DNA of 64,000 nt from Competibacter_A sp037045685 (GCA_037045685.1 JBAOII010000023.1:62001-126000), one strand, 5' to 3'; shown: positions 1 to 9,440, counted from the stretch's first letter. The notes: generated by a model not told the origin, from the letters alone. Program-made: numbers and translations.

Positions 1-19
1 CCACGGAAGGAATGTAGTA

Positions 20-49
20 AAAAAACTACTTAAAAGCAAGTAGTTTTTT
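20..49. terminator. 12-bp inverted repeat flanked by A and T runs
   Basis: A perfect 12-base inverted repeat (20-31 with 38-49) surrounds a six-base loop and ends in six T. The opposite arm begins with six A, so it could terminate transcription in both directions. It lies upstream of hexR and may end whatever transcript enters from the left of the window. The left arm overlaps an operator-like repeat at 13-29. Confidence 0.5.
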
Positions 50-112
50 ATCTCGTCGATAAAGTTTGTTCGGCCACTATTAATATTGCTTAAATTCAAA
101 CATATATAAAAA

Positions 113-129
113 TTGTAGTAAAATTCCTA
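113..129 (+). promoter_or_regulatory. Putative HexR operator upstream of hexR
   Basis: The sequence TGTAGTAAAATTCCT at 114-128 matches most of the HexR consensus TGTARTWWWATTACA. It lies about 70 bases before the hexR start in an AT-rich promoter region. A second related element, GTAGT-N6-ACTAC, lies at 14-29. HexR is known to bind such sites and is relieved by the Entner-Doudoroff intermediate KDPG. Autoregulation here is inferred from the position of the site. Confidence 0.5.
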
Positions 130-196
130 TAAATTTTCTCGGCAATATAGTATAAATACCACTAACGGGAGCCGTTCGCTCCATCAGGAGATCATC

Positions 197-1195
197 GTGG
201 CGCCTGCCAACACCCCTGAAACCACCCCGCCAACCGCCGCTGCCGGCCTGCGGGAACCGGCTCGCAACGAATCGGCGCCGATTCCTTTATTGGCCCAGAT
301 CGAAGCCGGGCGGGAACGGCTCAGCAAGGCCGAACAGCAAGTCGCGGACTACGTGCTCGACCATCCCGATGACATCATGCACCAGTCCATCGCGGCGCTG
401 GCCGGGAACGTCGGCGTGAGCCAGCCGACCGTGGCCCGGTTCTGTCTGGCTCTGGGCTTCACCGGCTTCAAGGAATTCAAGCTGCGCCTGGTGCAAAGTC
501 TGGCCGGAGGGGTGCCGTTCGTGCATCGCGATGTCGGCGTCGGCGATCCGGCGTCCGCACTGGTGGCCAAGGTGCTGGATCGGACCATCGCGGCCTTGAT
601 GCGGGTCCGCAACGAGCTGGACGCGGCAGCGCTGGACCAAGCCATCGCCTTGTTGGCGAACGCGCGGAAAATCGAGTTTTATGGAGCCGGCAATTCCGGC
701 ATCACCGCCGCCGACGCCCAACACAAGTTTTTCCGTCTGGGCGTGCCGACGGTGGCTTACTCGGACCCCCACATTCACGGTATGGCCGCCACGCTGCTTC
801 AGTCGGGCGATGTGGTGGTGGCGATTTCCGGCACCGGGCGCACCCGCGACCTGCTGCGCAGCGTCGAGTACGCCCGCCAAGCGGGGGCGGACGTGGTGGG
901 CATCACCGCCAGCGGTTCGCCGCTCGCCAAACTCAGCACGGTGGCGCTGTGCGCCGACGTCGAGGAAGACCCGGACATCTATTCGCCGATGACCTCCCGA
1001 ATCGCCCATCTGGCGATCATCGACGTGCTGGCGGTGGGGGTGGCGCTCAGCCGGGGACCGGGACTGCTGGCCCGGTTGGAAAAAGCCAAGCAGAGCTTGC
1101 GGGAGCGGCGCGTGCCCCGCCATAAAGCGGGTGCGCCGAGGACTGGCGGAGCACCGGGCGCGGAGGTCGGGACGAACCGGGATTTGAGCCCGTGA
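197..1195 (+). CDS. hexR: HexR-type transcriptional regulator (RpiR family)
   Basis: This 332-residue protein has an N-terminal RpiR helix-turn-helix (about residues 30-105, with a QPTVARFC recognition segment) and a C-terminal SIS sugar-phosphate-binding domain (about 130-275). Segments such as PFVHRDV and EDPDIYSPMTSR match HexR closely, so it is more specific than generic RpiR. HexR controls central carbon genes (zwf, edd, eda, gap) and responds to KDPG. The start is GTG at 197, preceded by AGGAG at 186-190. The tail after residue 305 is Arg/Gly-rich and not conserved. None of the usual target genes lie beside it in this window; the next gene is an oxidoreductase. Confidence 0.85.
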   Translation: MAPANTPETTPPTAAAGLREPARNESAPIPLLAQIEAGRERLSKAEQQVADYVLDHPDDIMHQSIAALAGNVGVSQPTVARFCLALGFTGFKEFKLRLVQSLAGGVPFVHRDVGVGDPASALVAKVLDRTIAALMRVRNELDAAALDQAIALLANARKIEFYGAGNSGITAADAQHKFFRLGVPTVAYSDPHIHGMAATLLQSGDVVVAISGTGRTRDLLRSVEYARQAGADVVGITASGSPLAKLSTVALCADVEEDPDIYSPMTSRIAHLAIIDVLAVGVALSRGPGLLARLEKAKQSLRERRVPRHKAGAPRTGGAPGAEVGTNRDLSP

Positions 1196-1369
1196 GCCGA
1201 TTGGCTACACCAAGCCGGTCGCCGCGAAATCGGGCCGTTCCCGAGGGCTGCGCGGGTGCATACCGATAAAAATAGCTCGGGTAAAAATAGCTCCGGCTTG
1301 TAGCTGGCTTCCCAACCGGGCAACCATATGCCTTCTGACGGATCGGTTTATTGTTTGGAGGACACTCCG

Positions 1370-2419
1370 ATGCGCGAACTGAAAGTCGGCTTGATCGGGT
1401 ACGGGATGGCCGGGCGGGTTTTTCATGCGCCGGTGATCGCCGCGATTCCCGGCTTGCGGCTGTGCAAGGTGGTGGAGCGGCGCGGCCAGACCGCCCGCGA
1501 GCGGTATCCGGCGGTCGAGGTGGTGGGCGAGGCCGCCGCGCTGTTCGAGGATAAAGAGATCGAACTGGTGGTGGTCGCCACGCCCAGCGATTCCCACTTC
1601 GAGCTGGCCCGCGAGGCGCTGTCGGCCGACAAGCACGTGGTGGTGGACAAGCCGTTCACCCTCGCGGCGGCGCAGGCCCAGGAACTCATCGAGCTGGCGC
1701 GACGGCGGGGCAAGATCGTCAGCGCCTTCCACAACCGGCGCTGGGACGGCGATTTCCAGACGGTCCGCCAGATCGTGGCGCAGGGCTGTCTCGGGCGCTT
1801 GGTCGAGTGCGAATCGCGGTTCGACCGCTTTCGCAACCGCTTCAGCTCCGAGCGCGCGTGGCGGGAAACCGCCGGGCCGGGGAGCGGCGTCCTGTTCGAT
1901 CTCGGACCCCACCTGATCGATCAGGCGCTGGTGCTGTTCGGCCTGCCCCAAAAGGTCACGGCGGATATCCGCAGGCAACGGGACCCGGCAAAAGCCGACG
2001 ATCAGTTCGAGCTGATCCTCCATTACGACGGACTGAAGGTGACCCTGAAGGCGGGTTTGCTGGTGCGTCAACCGGGTCCCCGGTTCGCCTTGCACGGCAC
2101 GGAAGGGTCCTTCGTGAAATACGGGGTGGACCCGCAGGAAGAGGCGCTGAAGGGCGGGCGGTCGCCGCGCGAGCCGGACTGGGGCGCGGAACCGGCGGAG
2201 CGGTGGGGAGCCCTCGACACCCAGCTCGGCGCGCTGCACTTCCAGGGCAAAATCGAAACCGTCCGGGGCTGTTATCCGGCCTACTACGAGAACGTGTATC
2301 GGGCGATCCGGGGAGAAGCGGAGCTGATCGTCAAGCCGGAGGAGGCGCGCGACGCGATCCGCATCATCGAGCTGGCCGTGCAGAGCGACGCAGAAAAGCG
2401 CACCGTCCCGTTCGCCTAG
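1370..2419 (+). CDS. Gfo/Idh/MocA family NAD(P)-dependent oxidoreductase
   Basis: The start is ATG 1370, chosen because a GGAGGA ribosome site lies at about 1357-1362; the frame stays open back to 1328 without one. The product of about 349 residues opens with the Rossmann motif GYGMAG, has the family's VDKPF (Lys) motif near residue 95, and a C-terminal alpha/beta substrate domain with GVLFDLGPHLIDQAL. Such enzymes oxidise or reduce sugars, inositols or related carbonyls. YdgJ-like or scyllo-inositol dehydrogenase-like members look closest, but the substrate cannot be read. It follows hexR by about 170 bases and may be separately transcribed. Confidence 0.85.
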   Translation: MRELKVGLIGYGMAGRVFHAPVIAAIPGLRLCKVVERRGQTARERYPAVEVVGEAAALFEDKEIELVVVATPSDSHFELAREALSADKHVVVDKPFTLAAAQAQELIELARRRGKIVSAFHNRRWDGDFQTVRQIVAQGCLGRLVECESRFDRFRNRFSSERAWRETAGPGSGVLFDLGPHLIDQALVLFGLPQKVTADIRRQRDPAKADDQFELILHYDGLKVTLKAGLLVRQPGPRFALHGTEGSFVKYGVDPQEEALKGGRSPREPDWGAEPAERWGALDTQLGALHFQGKIETVRGCYPAYYENVYRAIRGEAELIVKPEEARDAIRIIELAVQSDAEKRTVPFA

Positions 2420-2497
2420 AAGCGGGATCGGAGCCCCCCGCCCGTCGCGGGCGAGGCTGAGCCGGCGGCGGGAGGCCCCGCTGACTGGCGGGTTTCC

Positions 2498-4648
2498 TCA
2501 CCACTGGATCAGCCGCTGGATTTCCTTGGCGCTCCAGCGCAGGGTGCGGCTTTGCAGCCGGCCGAGCGCCAGCAACAGGGCGATGGCGGCATCGGGATGG
2601 GTGATCCGCAGCTGGTTGAAGTCGGCTCGGTTCAGAACCAGCAACTCGGTCGGACGGACCGCCACCGCCTCGGCGGCGCGCGGACCGGGATCGAGGAAGG
2701 CGATTTCGCCGAACACGGTGCCCGATCCGTAAATCGCGAGCCGCTTGAAGCGGTCGCTGGCGGCGGGCAGCCGGATATCCACCCGACCCCGCAACACCAG
2801 ATACAGTTCGGCGCCGCTATCGCCGGCCGAAAACAGCCGCTCGCCCCCGGCCAGTTCGCGCGGCCTGAGCGCGGCGGCGAGCGCGTCGGTTTCCGCTGGC
2901 TTCATGTCCCGGCACAAATCCAGCTCGACCAGTTGGAGGCGGCGCTCCAGAACCGTGGCGGTGACTCCCAGGGCGTTCAACAGCGCGTTTTCGGCGTATT
3001 CCAGCGCCTGATCGGCGGCGGCGAAGGTCTTCACGTTCAGCCGGCCGGGGTGCAGGCTGAGCTTGCGCAACGTCCGCTCGACATCCCGGCCCAGCCCGAG
3101 ATCCTCGTGCACCTCGCAAAACAGCAACTCCCCGCCGTGGGCCGCGAGCCGGGCCGCGATCTGTTGCAGCAGGCGGACGCTGGACAGATCGATCTGGATC
3201 ACCCGGCGCAGATGCAGGATCACCCAAGCCGGCCGGTCCAGATCGGGCAACATCTCCTCGAACAGTTGATCGGTCTTGGCGAAAAACAGGGTGCCGCGCA
3301 ACTGGTACATCACGATCCGGTCGCCGTGCCGGGCCAGCAGTTCGGTTTGCTCCACCGGCCGTTGCCGCACCGAGGGGCGCTCGATGGCGGTCTGGCGGCG
3401 ATGGATGATCGGCACTCGGCTCTGGGCGCGGATGAACAGCAGGATAGCGATAACCAGCCCGACCAAGACCGCGATCATCAGGTCGTAACCGAGCGTGACG
3501 CCGGTCACCAGCAGGGCGACCGCCGCGTCCAGCCGAGTCCGGCGGCGGCGAGCCCAAGCCACGATGTCGGTCTCCACCAGATTGAGCGCCGAGGCGATGA
3601 TGATGCCGGCCAGCGCGCTGGCCGGCAGCCATTGACCCACCGGGCCGGAGAACAGGAGCAGCAACAGCAGAACGCCGCCGGCGGTCGGGGCGGCCCAACG
3701 CCGGGCGCCGGCCTGCACCGAGGCGACCGTGCCGCCCACGGAGGCCGAACCCGCCATGCCGCCGGCCAAGCCGACGGCGATTTGGCCGACGCTCTGGGCC
3801 AGCAGCGCGCGACGGGCGTCGTGGCGCAGGCCGGTGGTGGTGTCGGCCAGCACCGAGGTCAACAGCGTGTTCAAGGAAGACAGCACCGCCAAGGCGAAAG
3901 CGGCTTGCAGGAGCAGCGGCCACGGCAGAGCGAGCCACGAACCGAGGGCGCCGACGGCAGGCCGGAACTCGGACAAGGCGGGCAGCGCGCCGATGACCCA
4001 GTGCTGCGGCACGACGGTGGGACCATTGGCGTGGACGATGATCTGAAACAGCGCCGTGCCGCCGATCAGACCGGCGATGGAGCCGGGAATGCGGGGTAGC
4101 AGGCGCGGGATAAAACGGGCGACGCAAAACGTGCAGGCGGCGACGGCGACCGGCACCCAGTGCCAATCGGCCAGCGATCCGTGGTGGCCGATGCCCAGCA
4201 AAGGGTTGTACTGGGATTTGACCAGCAGCAGGCCGGTGCCGGTGGTCAGGCCGGCGATGACGGGGTAGGGGACGAATTTCATCAGCCGGCCACCGCCGGC
4301 CAGCGCGATCAGCGATTGCAGCAGTCCCGCGAGCGCGGTGACGGTGAAGAGGGCCGGCGCGATGGCGGCGGGGGCGACGCCGGCGGCGGCGAGCACGACG
4401 CCGGTGCCGGCGAGCAGGGCCATGCTGGGGCCGGTAGGCGCGCTGATCAAGCCGACCGTGCCGCCGATGGCGCCGGTGATCAGCAGCAGGAGGATAGCGC
4501 CGATCAGGCCGGTCAACGCGCCGGACGCGGCTCCCAGCCAGGGGGCGAAAACGGTCACGCCGAAGGCGGTGGCCTGGGGCAGCACCACGGCGGCGGCGAC
4601 CAGCCCGCCCCGCAAGTCGGAAAGAAGGCCAGGGCGCCGGGGGGTCAA
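2498..4648 (-). CDS. SulP family anion transporter with STAS and cyclic-nucleotide-binding domains
   Basis: This 716-residue membrane protein begins with the SulP transporter core (about residues 1-410, many hydrophobic helices, SAPTGPS motif near residue 70). A cytoplasmic STAS domain follows at about 440-555, then a cyclic-nucleotide/Crp-like domain at about 575-705 (GERLFSAGDSGAELYLVLRG, FGEIAFLD). SulP proteins carry sulfate, bicarbonate or other anions. The extra C-terminal domain suggests gating by a nucleotide or a structural role. The start is TTG 4648, which overlaps the stop of the upstream YaiI-like gene by 4 bases, so the two are probably translationally coupled. The ion carried is unknown. 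Confidence 0.85.
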   Translation of the reverse strand: MTPRRPGLLSDLRGGLVAAAVVLPQATAFGVTVFAPWLGAASGALTGLIGAILLLLITGAIGGTVGLISAPTGPSMALLAGTGVVLAAAGVAPAAIAPALFTVTALAGLLQSLIALAGGGRLMKFVPYPVIAGLTTGTGLLLVKSQYNPLLGIGHHGSLADWHWVPVAVAACTFCVARFIPRLLPRIPGSIAGLIGGTALFQIIVHANGPTVVPQHWVIGALPALSEFRPAVGALGSWLALPWPLLLQAAFALAVLSSLNTLLTSVLADTTTGLRHDARRALLAQSVGQIAVGLAGGMAGSASVGGTVASVQAGARRWAAPTAGGVLLLLLLFSGPVGQWLPASALAGIIIASALNLVETDIVAWARRRRTRLDAAVALLVTGVTLGYDLMIAVLVGLVIAILLFIRAQSRVPIIHRRQTAIERPSVRQRPVEQTELLARHGDRIVMYQLRGTLFFAKTDQLFEEMLPDLDRPAWVILHLRRVIQIDLSSVRLLQQIAARLAAHGGELLFCEVHEDLGLGRDVERTLRKLSLHPGRLNVKTFAAADQALEYAENALLNALGVTATVLERRLQLVELDLCRDMKPAETDALAAALRPRELAGGERLFSAGDSGAELYLVLRGRVDIRLPAASDRFKRLAIYGSGTVFGEIAFLDPGPRAAEAVAVRPTELLVLNRADFNQLRITHPDAAIALLLALGRLQSRTLRWSAKEIQRLIQW

Positions 4649-5103
4649 GGTCGGTTGGCCCGTTGCCGCGCCAGCCAGCGATCCAGGCCGTTCGCGAACG
4701 CTTGCTTGTCGCGGTCGTGGTAAGGCGCCGGGCCGCCGGATACGCTTCCGGTCGCCCGCAATTCCTCTTTCAGATTGCGCAAGGCCAGCCGCTCCTGGAT
4801 GTTGTCGGCCGTATACAGCTCGCCGCGCGGGTTCAGCGCGGGCACGCCCTGCGCCACCAGGCGCGCCGCCAACGGAATATCGGCGGTGACGACCAGATCG
4901 CTGGCGCTCGAATGCTGCACGATGTGATCGTCGGCCGCGTCGAAACCCTGGCTGACCTGTACCGCCGTGATCAGCGGCGAGGGCGGCGTCCGCGCTTGAT
5001 GGTTGGCCACCAGGATGACGGGCACGCCGACCCGTTGGGAGGCGCGGAACACGATGGTTTTCACTTGGGCCGGACAGGCGTCCGCGTCGATCCAGATTTT
5101 CAA
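4645..5103 (-). CDS. YaiI/YqxD family protein (DUF188)
   Basis: A protein of about 152 residues beginning KIWIDADACP, the signature of the DUF188/YaiI family, which has a PIN-like fold and a putative nuclease function. The start is taken as TTG 5103 because GGAG stands 7 bases upstream and homology begins exactly there. The frame is open further to 5181, but that extension overlaps the neighbouring transporter. Conserved segments include VTADIPLAARLV and the C-terminal FANGLDRWLA. The gene lies between the efflux pump and the SulP gene, all leftward. The biological role of this family is not established. Confidence 0.85.
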   Translation of the reverse strand: MKIWIDADACPAQVKTIVFRASQRVGVPVILVANHQARTPPSPLITAVQVSQGFDAADDHIVQHSSASDLVVTADIPLAARLVAQGVPALNPRGELYTADNIQERLALRNLKEELRATGSVSGGPAPYHDRDKQAFANGLDRWLARQRANRP

Positions 5104-5161
5104 GGCAAGCCTCCGCCGGGGAATCGCGAATGCTCGGGCGGGATGCAGGATGAACGCAACC

Positions 5162-6331
5162 TTATCGCTCTCCGTTCGCATCGTCTCCGACCAAAATCCG
5201 ATGGGCGGCGTAGGCCGATAGCCCGCAACCGGCGATGACGCCCGCCATCGGCAGCGCCGAGCCCGCGCCGAGCAACCCGACCAGTGTACTCGAAACGGTC
5301 GCCACCCCGAATTGCAGCGCGCCGATCAGGGCCGATGCGCTGCCCGCTCGCGCGCCCTGCCGCGCCAGCGCGTTGGCCATCGCGTTCGGCGCGGTGAAAC
5401 CGAGGCTGGCGAGATAGCCGAACAGGGGAACCAGCAGCGCCGGCAAGCCACCCCAACCGCCGGCGGCGATCCCGAGCAAGAGCAGCCCCAATACCACGGT
5501 CGTGCGATTGGCGCGGCGCAGGATCGAATCGGCGCTGTGGCGCAGCAACAGCCGGCGATTGATCTGCGAGCTGGCGATCAGCCCCAGCGCGTTGAGCCCG
5601 AACAGCCAGCCGTAGGCTTGCGCCGGCACGCCGTAAAGCTCGATGAACACATGCGGCGAGCCGGTGATGTAGGCGAACATCCCGGCTTGCGCGAAGCCGC
5701 CGCTCAAGGCGTAGCCGAGAAAGCCGCGATCCTGGAGCAAATCGGCGTAAATCCGCAGCGTCGCGCCGATTCCGCCGCCGGTGATCGTGTTCGCGGGACG
5801 GGTTTCCGGCAAAAAGCGCCAGACGGCGAACAGACAGGCCAGCCCGAATAGCGCCAGCACGGCGAAAATCGCCCGCCAGCCGGCAAAGACGAGAATCCAG
5901 CCACCCGCGAACGGGGCGAGGATCGGCGCCAGCCCCATCACCAGCATCAACAGCGAATACACTCTTGCCGACGTTCGCGCGTCGAAGCGGTCGCGCACCA
6001 CGGCCCGCGCGATCACGATTCCAGCGCAGCCACCCACCGCCTGCACGAAGCGCAGCGCCGTCAACGTGGCCATATCGGGCGCCAGCGCGCAGCCGACCGA
6101 GGCCGCCACGTAGAGCGCCAATCCGGTATACAGCGGCGGTTTGCGTCCGTAACGGTCGGCGAGCGGCCCGTGAAGCGCTTGGCCGAGCGCCAGCCCGACG
6201 AAGAAACCGGCCAGCGTGAATTGCGCGGCGGCGGGTTCGGCGCCGAACTCGGCGGCGATGGCCGGCAGGCTGGGCAGGTACATGTCGATGGACATCGGCG
6301 CGAAAGCGATCAAAGCGCCGAGGATGAGCAA
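5162..6331 (-). CDS. Bcr/CflA family drug efflux MFS transporter
   Basis: About 389 residues with 12 predicted membrane helices. The N-terminal DMYLPSLPAIAAEF motif and LALGQALHGPLADRYGRKP (MFS motif A) are diagnostic of the Bcr/CflA branch. These proteins export drugs such as bicyclomycin, chloramphenicol or sulfonamides, or small peptides, using the proton gradient. The start is uncertain: TTG 6331 is the first usual initiator in frame, but the frame is open upstream and no clear ribosome site was seen. The C-terminal end is close to the YaiI-like gene, suggesting a shared leftward transcript. Substrate unknown. Confidence 0.85.
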   Translation of the reverse strand: MLILGALIAFAPMSIDMYLPSLPAIAAEFGAEPAAAQFTLAGFFVGLALGQALHGPLADRYGRKPPLYTGLALYVAASVGCALAPDMATLTALRFVQAVGGCAGIVIARAVVRDRFDARTSARVYSLLMLVMGLAPILAPFAGGWILVFAGWRAIFAVLALFGLACLFAVWRFLPETRPANTITGGGIGATLRIYADLLQDRGFLGYALSGGFAQAGMFAYITGSPHVFIELYGVPAQAYGWLFGLNALGLIASSQINRRLLLRHSADSILRRANRTTVVLGLLLLGIAAGGWGGLPALLVPLFGYLASLGFTAPNAMANALARQGARAGSASALIGALQFGVATVSSTLVGLLGAGSALPMAGVIAGCGLSAYAAHRILVGDDANGER

Positions 6332-6385
6332 CCAGGATAGCGGCGGGTTGGTCAGGGAGGATGCTCCGGTTGGTGGGCGTTGACT

Positions 6386-7418
6386 TTAATCCAATAGAAT
6401 CAGATTGGAACGCGCCATCAACCACGTCGCCAGCCCGTAGAACAGGCCGAAGCCTCCCAATGCCAACCACGTCAATCGCCGGGCTTCGCCGGGAACGACC
6501 GCTTGCAGACTGACAACGTGGCGGAATGGGGCGATGATTCCGGCGCCCAATCCGGCGGCGGTGGCGGCAAACAGCGGTATATAGAGCGCGTAACCGACGT
6601 GGCTATAGCCGGCTTTCAGCAGGCAGAACGGGCAGTGATGGTTGGGGTTCTCGTACACGTATGGCGAAAGGGCGGCGATGATCGCGGCGATGGCGACGCC
6701 GAAGCCCAGCAGGCTTACCCCGGCGAACAGCGTCCCGGCTATCTCCCCTCGCCCTCCGGGAGAGGGGGCGGAAGCGAGGGCGCGCAACAGCCGCTCGCCG
6801 CTCGCCAGAATCAGCCCGGCCATCCCGCAAAACAGCGCCAGCGTCGGCCGCGGCGGCAAGCTCGGCCAACTCGGACGCGACGCCCCGACCGTCGGCGCCG
6901 AACAGCGAGCCGCAGCAGGAGGTGATCACCTCCGGTTCCAGGCCGAGGAAATAGCCGGTCTGCGTCGCCAGTTCCACCACGGTCAACGGCGCGATAGCCA
7001 GCAGCAAGCCGTATTTCACCCGCACCAGCGGATAGTCGTAACCCCGGTTATCGACCCGGTTCAGCAGCAGCCATAGCGCCGCCAGGAAGAACACCGCGAT
7101 TTTCAGCAGCAGGGCGGGGAAGCCGAAGGCGTTGACGTTCAAGACGCCGGTGGCGCACATCGCGCCGACGAACTGGCCGGACAGGCTTTCGGCCGTGTGG
7201 ACGAACAGCAGCAGCGACAGCAGTTCCGCGCCCAGCGCGAAGCCGAGCAGGGTGGAGATGAGATAGGTCTGGCGCTCCAGCCGCAATTGCAGTTCGCTGC
7301 CGCTGCCGATGTCCCAGCGGCGCAGAATCCGCCAGGCGAAACCGCTGGCCAGCAGCACCGTGCCGGCCACGCCGAGAGCGATGAGCTGCAGGGCGACGAT
7401 GGGGGGCGCGATCAGCAT
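6386..7418 (-). CDS. Polytopic membrane protein of an ABC exporter locus, apparent frameshift
   Basis: Read as one gene from ATG 7418, which overlaps the end of the upstream ATPase gene, to the stop at 6386. Membrane segments run through both halves. The frame changes at about 6860, where one extra C (on the gene strand) moves the reading from ...ASELAEL into PPRPTLALFCG. Removing one base restores a protein of about 343 residues with about eight helices. Notable residues are SCCGSLF in the middle and HHCPFCLLKAGYSHVGY near the C-terminus, a possible metal or thiol site. A GC-rich repeat is embedded in frame at 6743-6767. I do not recognise the family. Its place directly after an FtsX-type permease and a LolD-like ATPase suggests an accessory role. 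Confidence 0.6.
6743..6767. repeat. GC-rich palindromic repeat, copy 1 (inside a gene)
   Basis: A CCCTC...GAGGG palindrome of the same type as copies at 17390, 21397, 47413 and 51921. It lies within the coding sequence of the Cys-containing membrane protein and is read as PSPGGRGE, a polar interruption in a hydrophobic protein. Confidence 0.55.
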
Positions 7419-8095
7419 CGCCGGTCGCCGACGATGCGGCCGTCGTGCATCTCGATGATTCGATTGACGGCCATCGCCTCGAACACCAGCGGATCGTGAC
7501 TGCTGATCAGCACCGTCCGACCTTGCGCGGCCAGCTCGCCGAGCAGGGCCAGCACTTCCCGCGATAAGGCGCTGTCGAGATTGGCGGTCGGCTCGTCGGC
7601 GACCAGCACCGCCGGATCGTTGATCAGGGCGCGGGCGAGAGCGGTGCGCTGCGCCTCGCCGCCGGACAGCCACTCCACTTTGCTGGCGGTTTTCGCGCCG
7701 AGCCCGAAACGGTCGAGCCATGCGTGCGCGGCGTCCGACAGCTCGCGATAGGGCCGACCCAGCGGATAGGCCGGCAGCATCACGTTGTCCAGGACCGTCA
7801 ATCCGCGGATCAGATTGAATTGCTGGAACACGAAGCCGAAGGTGTGCCGCCGCACCTCGGTCAAAAACCGTTCCGGCAGATTCGACAGCAAGCGGCCATC
7901 CAGCGTGAGCCGTCCTACGGTCGGTCGCGCCAGACAGCCGACCAGGGTCAGCAGCGTGGTCTTGCCGGAGCCGCTGGGACCTTTGAACGCGGTGACGCCG
8001 CCGCGCTCCAGCGTCAGGCTGACCTCCCGCAAGGCCCGGCATTCGTTGGGCCGGCCCTGGTTGAACACTTTGCTGACCTCGGCGAACTCGATCAT
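7412..8095 (-). CDS. ABC transporter ATP-binding protein (LolD/MacB type)
   Basis: 227 residues starting at ATG 8095 (MIEFAEVSKVF). It has a Walker A motif (GPSGSGKTT, about residues 39-47), Q-loop (FVFQQFNL), signature LSGGEAQR and Walker B VLVADEPTANLD followed by the H-loop SSHD. This arrangement is typical of the LolD/MacB/FtsE group that powers FtsX-like permeases. Its start overlaps the permease stop by 4 bases (ATGA), so the two are coupled. The downstream membrane protein start overlaps its end. The substrate of this exporter is unknown; lipoprotein, peptide or metal-related cargo are all possible. Confidence 0.9.
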   Translation of the reverse strand: MIEFAEVSKVFNQGRPNECRALREVSLTLERGGVTAFKGPSGSGKTTLLTLVGCLARPTVGRLTLDGRLLSNLPERFLTEVRRHTFGFVFQQFNLIRGLTVLDNVMLPAYPLGRPYRELSDAAHAWLDRFGLGAKTASKVEWLSGGEAQRTALARALINDPAVLVADEPTANLDSALSREVLALLGELAAQGRTVLISSHDPLVFEAMAVNRIIEMHDGRIVGDRRC

Positions 8096-9228
8096 CCGCG
8101 CATCGCCGCATCGGGGTCGACAATCGCCGCCCGCCAGCCCGGGATCAGGGTGGCGACGATGTAGGGCAGCACCGTCACCGCCAGCAGCACCAGGATTTGC
8201 TGCCCGTCCACCGCCGGCGTCAGCCGAAAATCGGGATACAGCACCGCCCAGCCCTTCAACGCCGGCGCGAACAGCTTGGCGCCGCCGTGGAACACCTGCC
8301 ACCAGGCCAGCGCGTAACCGGCGAGGAAAGCGGTCAGCGACAGCAATATCCCTTCCCACAGCTTCATGCGCAAAATGTCGCCGGTTTCCCAGCCGATGGC
8401 CTTGAGGATGCCAATTTCGCGCTTTTCCTCGGCGCTGAGGCCGGCGGCCTTGTCCCAGGCCAGAATCGCGAATGCCAGCAACAGCGCGCCCAGGCAGACG
8501 AACGTCATGCCTTCGCGCCAGTCGAACACCGCATCGTAGGTTCGGAGCATCTCCGAGCGCAAGATCGGCCGGCTGTCGGGGAACGCCTGCACGATTTTCT
8601 CCGCCACGGTTCGCGCTTCCCGCGGGTTGCGCACGGTCAGCGCGGCGTCGGTGTACAGATCGGGCGGGAAGTCGAACAGCGCGCGGAACCCGGCTTCGGA
8701 CAGCAGCATCAGGTCGGCGCTCAGCAGTTCCGAGGCGGCGTCGAGAATTCCGGTCACCTTGAACGACAGCGGCCGACCGTCGGCGGCGCGCAGGCCGAGA
8801 TAGTCGCCGACACCGATTTGGCGGACGCGGGCCAGCGCCGCGCCGACCGCGATCTCGTCCTTGGCGAGCGGGCGTTCGGGCGCGGCCATCAGCGTGTAGT
8901 TGGCCTTGACCGCCGGATCGTAGCGATAGCCCCACAGCCGGCCCCGCACCGCGCCGACCCCGCGAATCTGGCGCAAGGGGTCGAGCCAAGCCGCCGGCAG
9001 CAGGTCGTGCCGGCCGGCGACCAGCCGTTGCACGATCACTTCCGGGGCGTCTTGCAGCGATAGCGCCGCTTCCCGCCGCAAGCCTTGGCCGAGCAGCAGC
9101 ACCGAGGCGAACAGGAATACCAGCAGGGTGTAAACCAGCAGCAATCCGAGATTGCGGGTCTTGCGTCGCAGCAGGGCGGCGAGGGTGTAGTCGATCAGGT
9201 ATTTCTGCCGTTCGAGGAAGGTGGGCAT
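8092..9228 (-). CDS. FtsX-like ABC transporter permease
   Basis: 378 residues with an N-terminal membrane anchor (LLLVYTLLVFLFASVLLLGQGL, about residues 28-49), a periplasmic MacB-like domain of about 200 residues, and three C-terminal helices (MTFVCLGALLLAFAILAW; GILLSLTAFLAGYALAW; ILVLLAVTVLPYIVATL). EKREIGILKAIGWETGDI is the conserved FtsX-permease coupling segment. It is the first gene of a leftward three-gene set of permease, ATPase and polytopic membrane protein. Its divergent partner across about 210 bases is the GGDEF/EAL gene. No adaptor or lipoprotein partner is seen in the window. Confidence 0.85.
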   Translation of the reverse strand: MPTFLERQKYLIDYTLAALLRRKTRNLGLLLVYTLLVFLFASVLLLGQGLRREAALSLQDAPEVIVQRLVAGRHDLLPAAWLDPLRQIRGVGAVRGRLWGYRYDPAVKANYTLMAAPERPLAKDEIAVGAALARVRQIGVGDYLGLRAADGRPLSFKVTGILDAASELLSADLMLLSEAGFRALFDFPPDLYTDAALTVRNPREARTVAEKIVQAFPDSRPILRSEMLRTYDAVFDWREGMTFVCLGALLLAFAILAWDKAAGLSAEEKREIGILKAIGWETGDILRMKLWEGILLSLTAFLAGYALAWWQVFHGGAKLFAPALKGWAVLYPDFRLTPAVDGQQILVLLAVTVLPYIVATLIPGWRAAIVDPDAAMRG

Positions 9229-9440
9229 GGCGTGGCCAGGGAGGGGAATCGGATCGTTCGGCCTGAAAAAATCCTTGGCTGGTTTGGAGAAATGGGCCGT
9301 TGGCTCGATAATAATCCATCGAGTCGCGCGCAGTCATCGAAATTCCGCGCTTGCGGGCGAGTGGAGTGATATCCCCGTGCTTCGGGGTCGCCATTGATAA
9401 CCCTCGATCGTAACCGCTAGGAGACTCTGGATAGCAAGCA

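Noticed and set aside
2552..4099. Plus-strand frame of about 515 codons opposite the SulP gene
   Set aside because: Gln/Arg/Gly-rich antisense product, while the minus strand encodes a clear SulP-STAS-cNMP protein.
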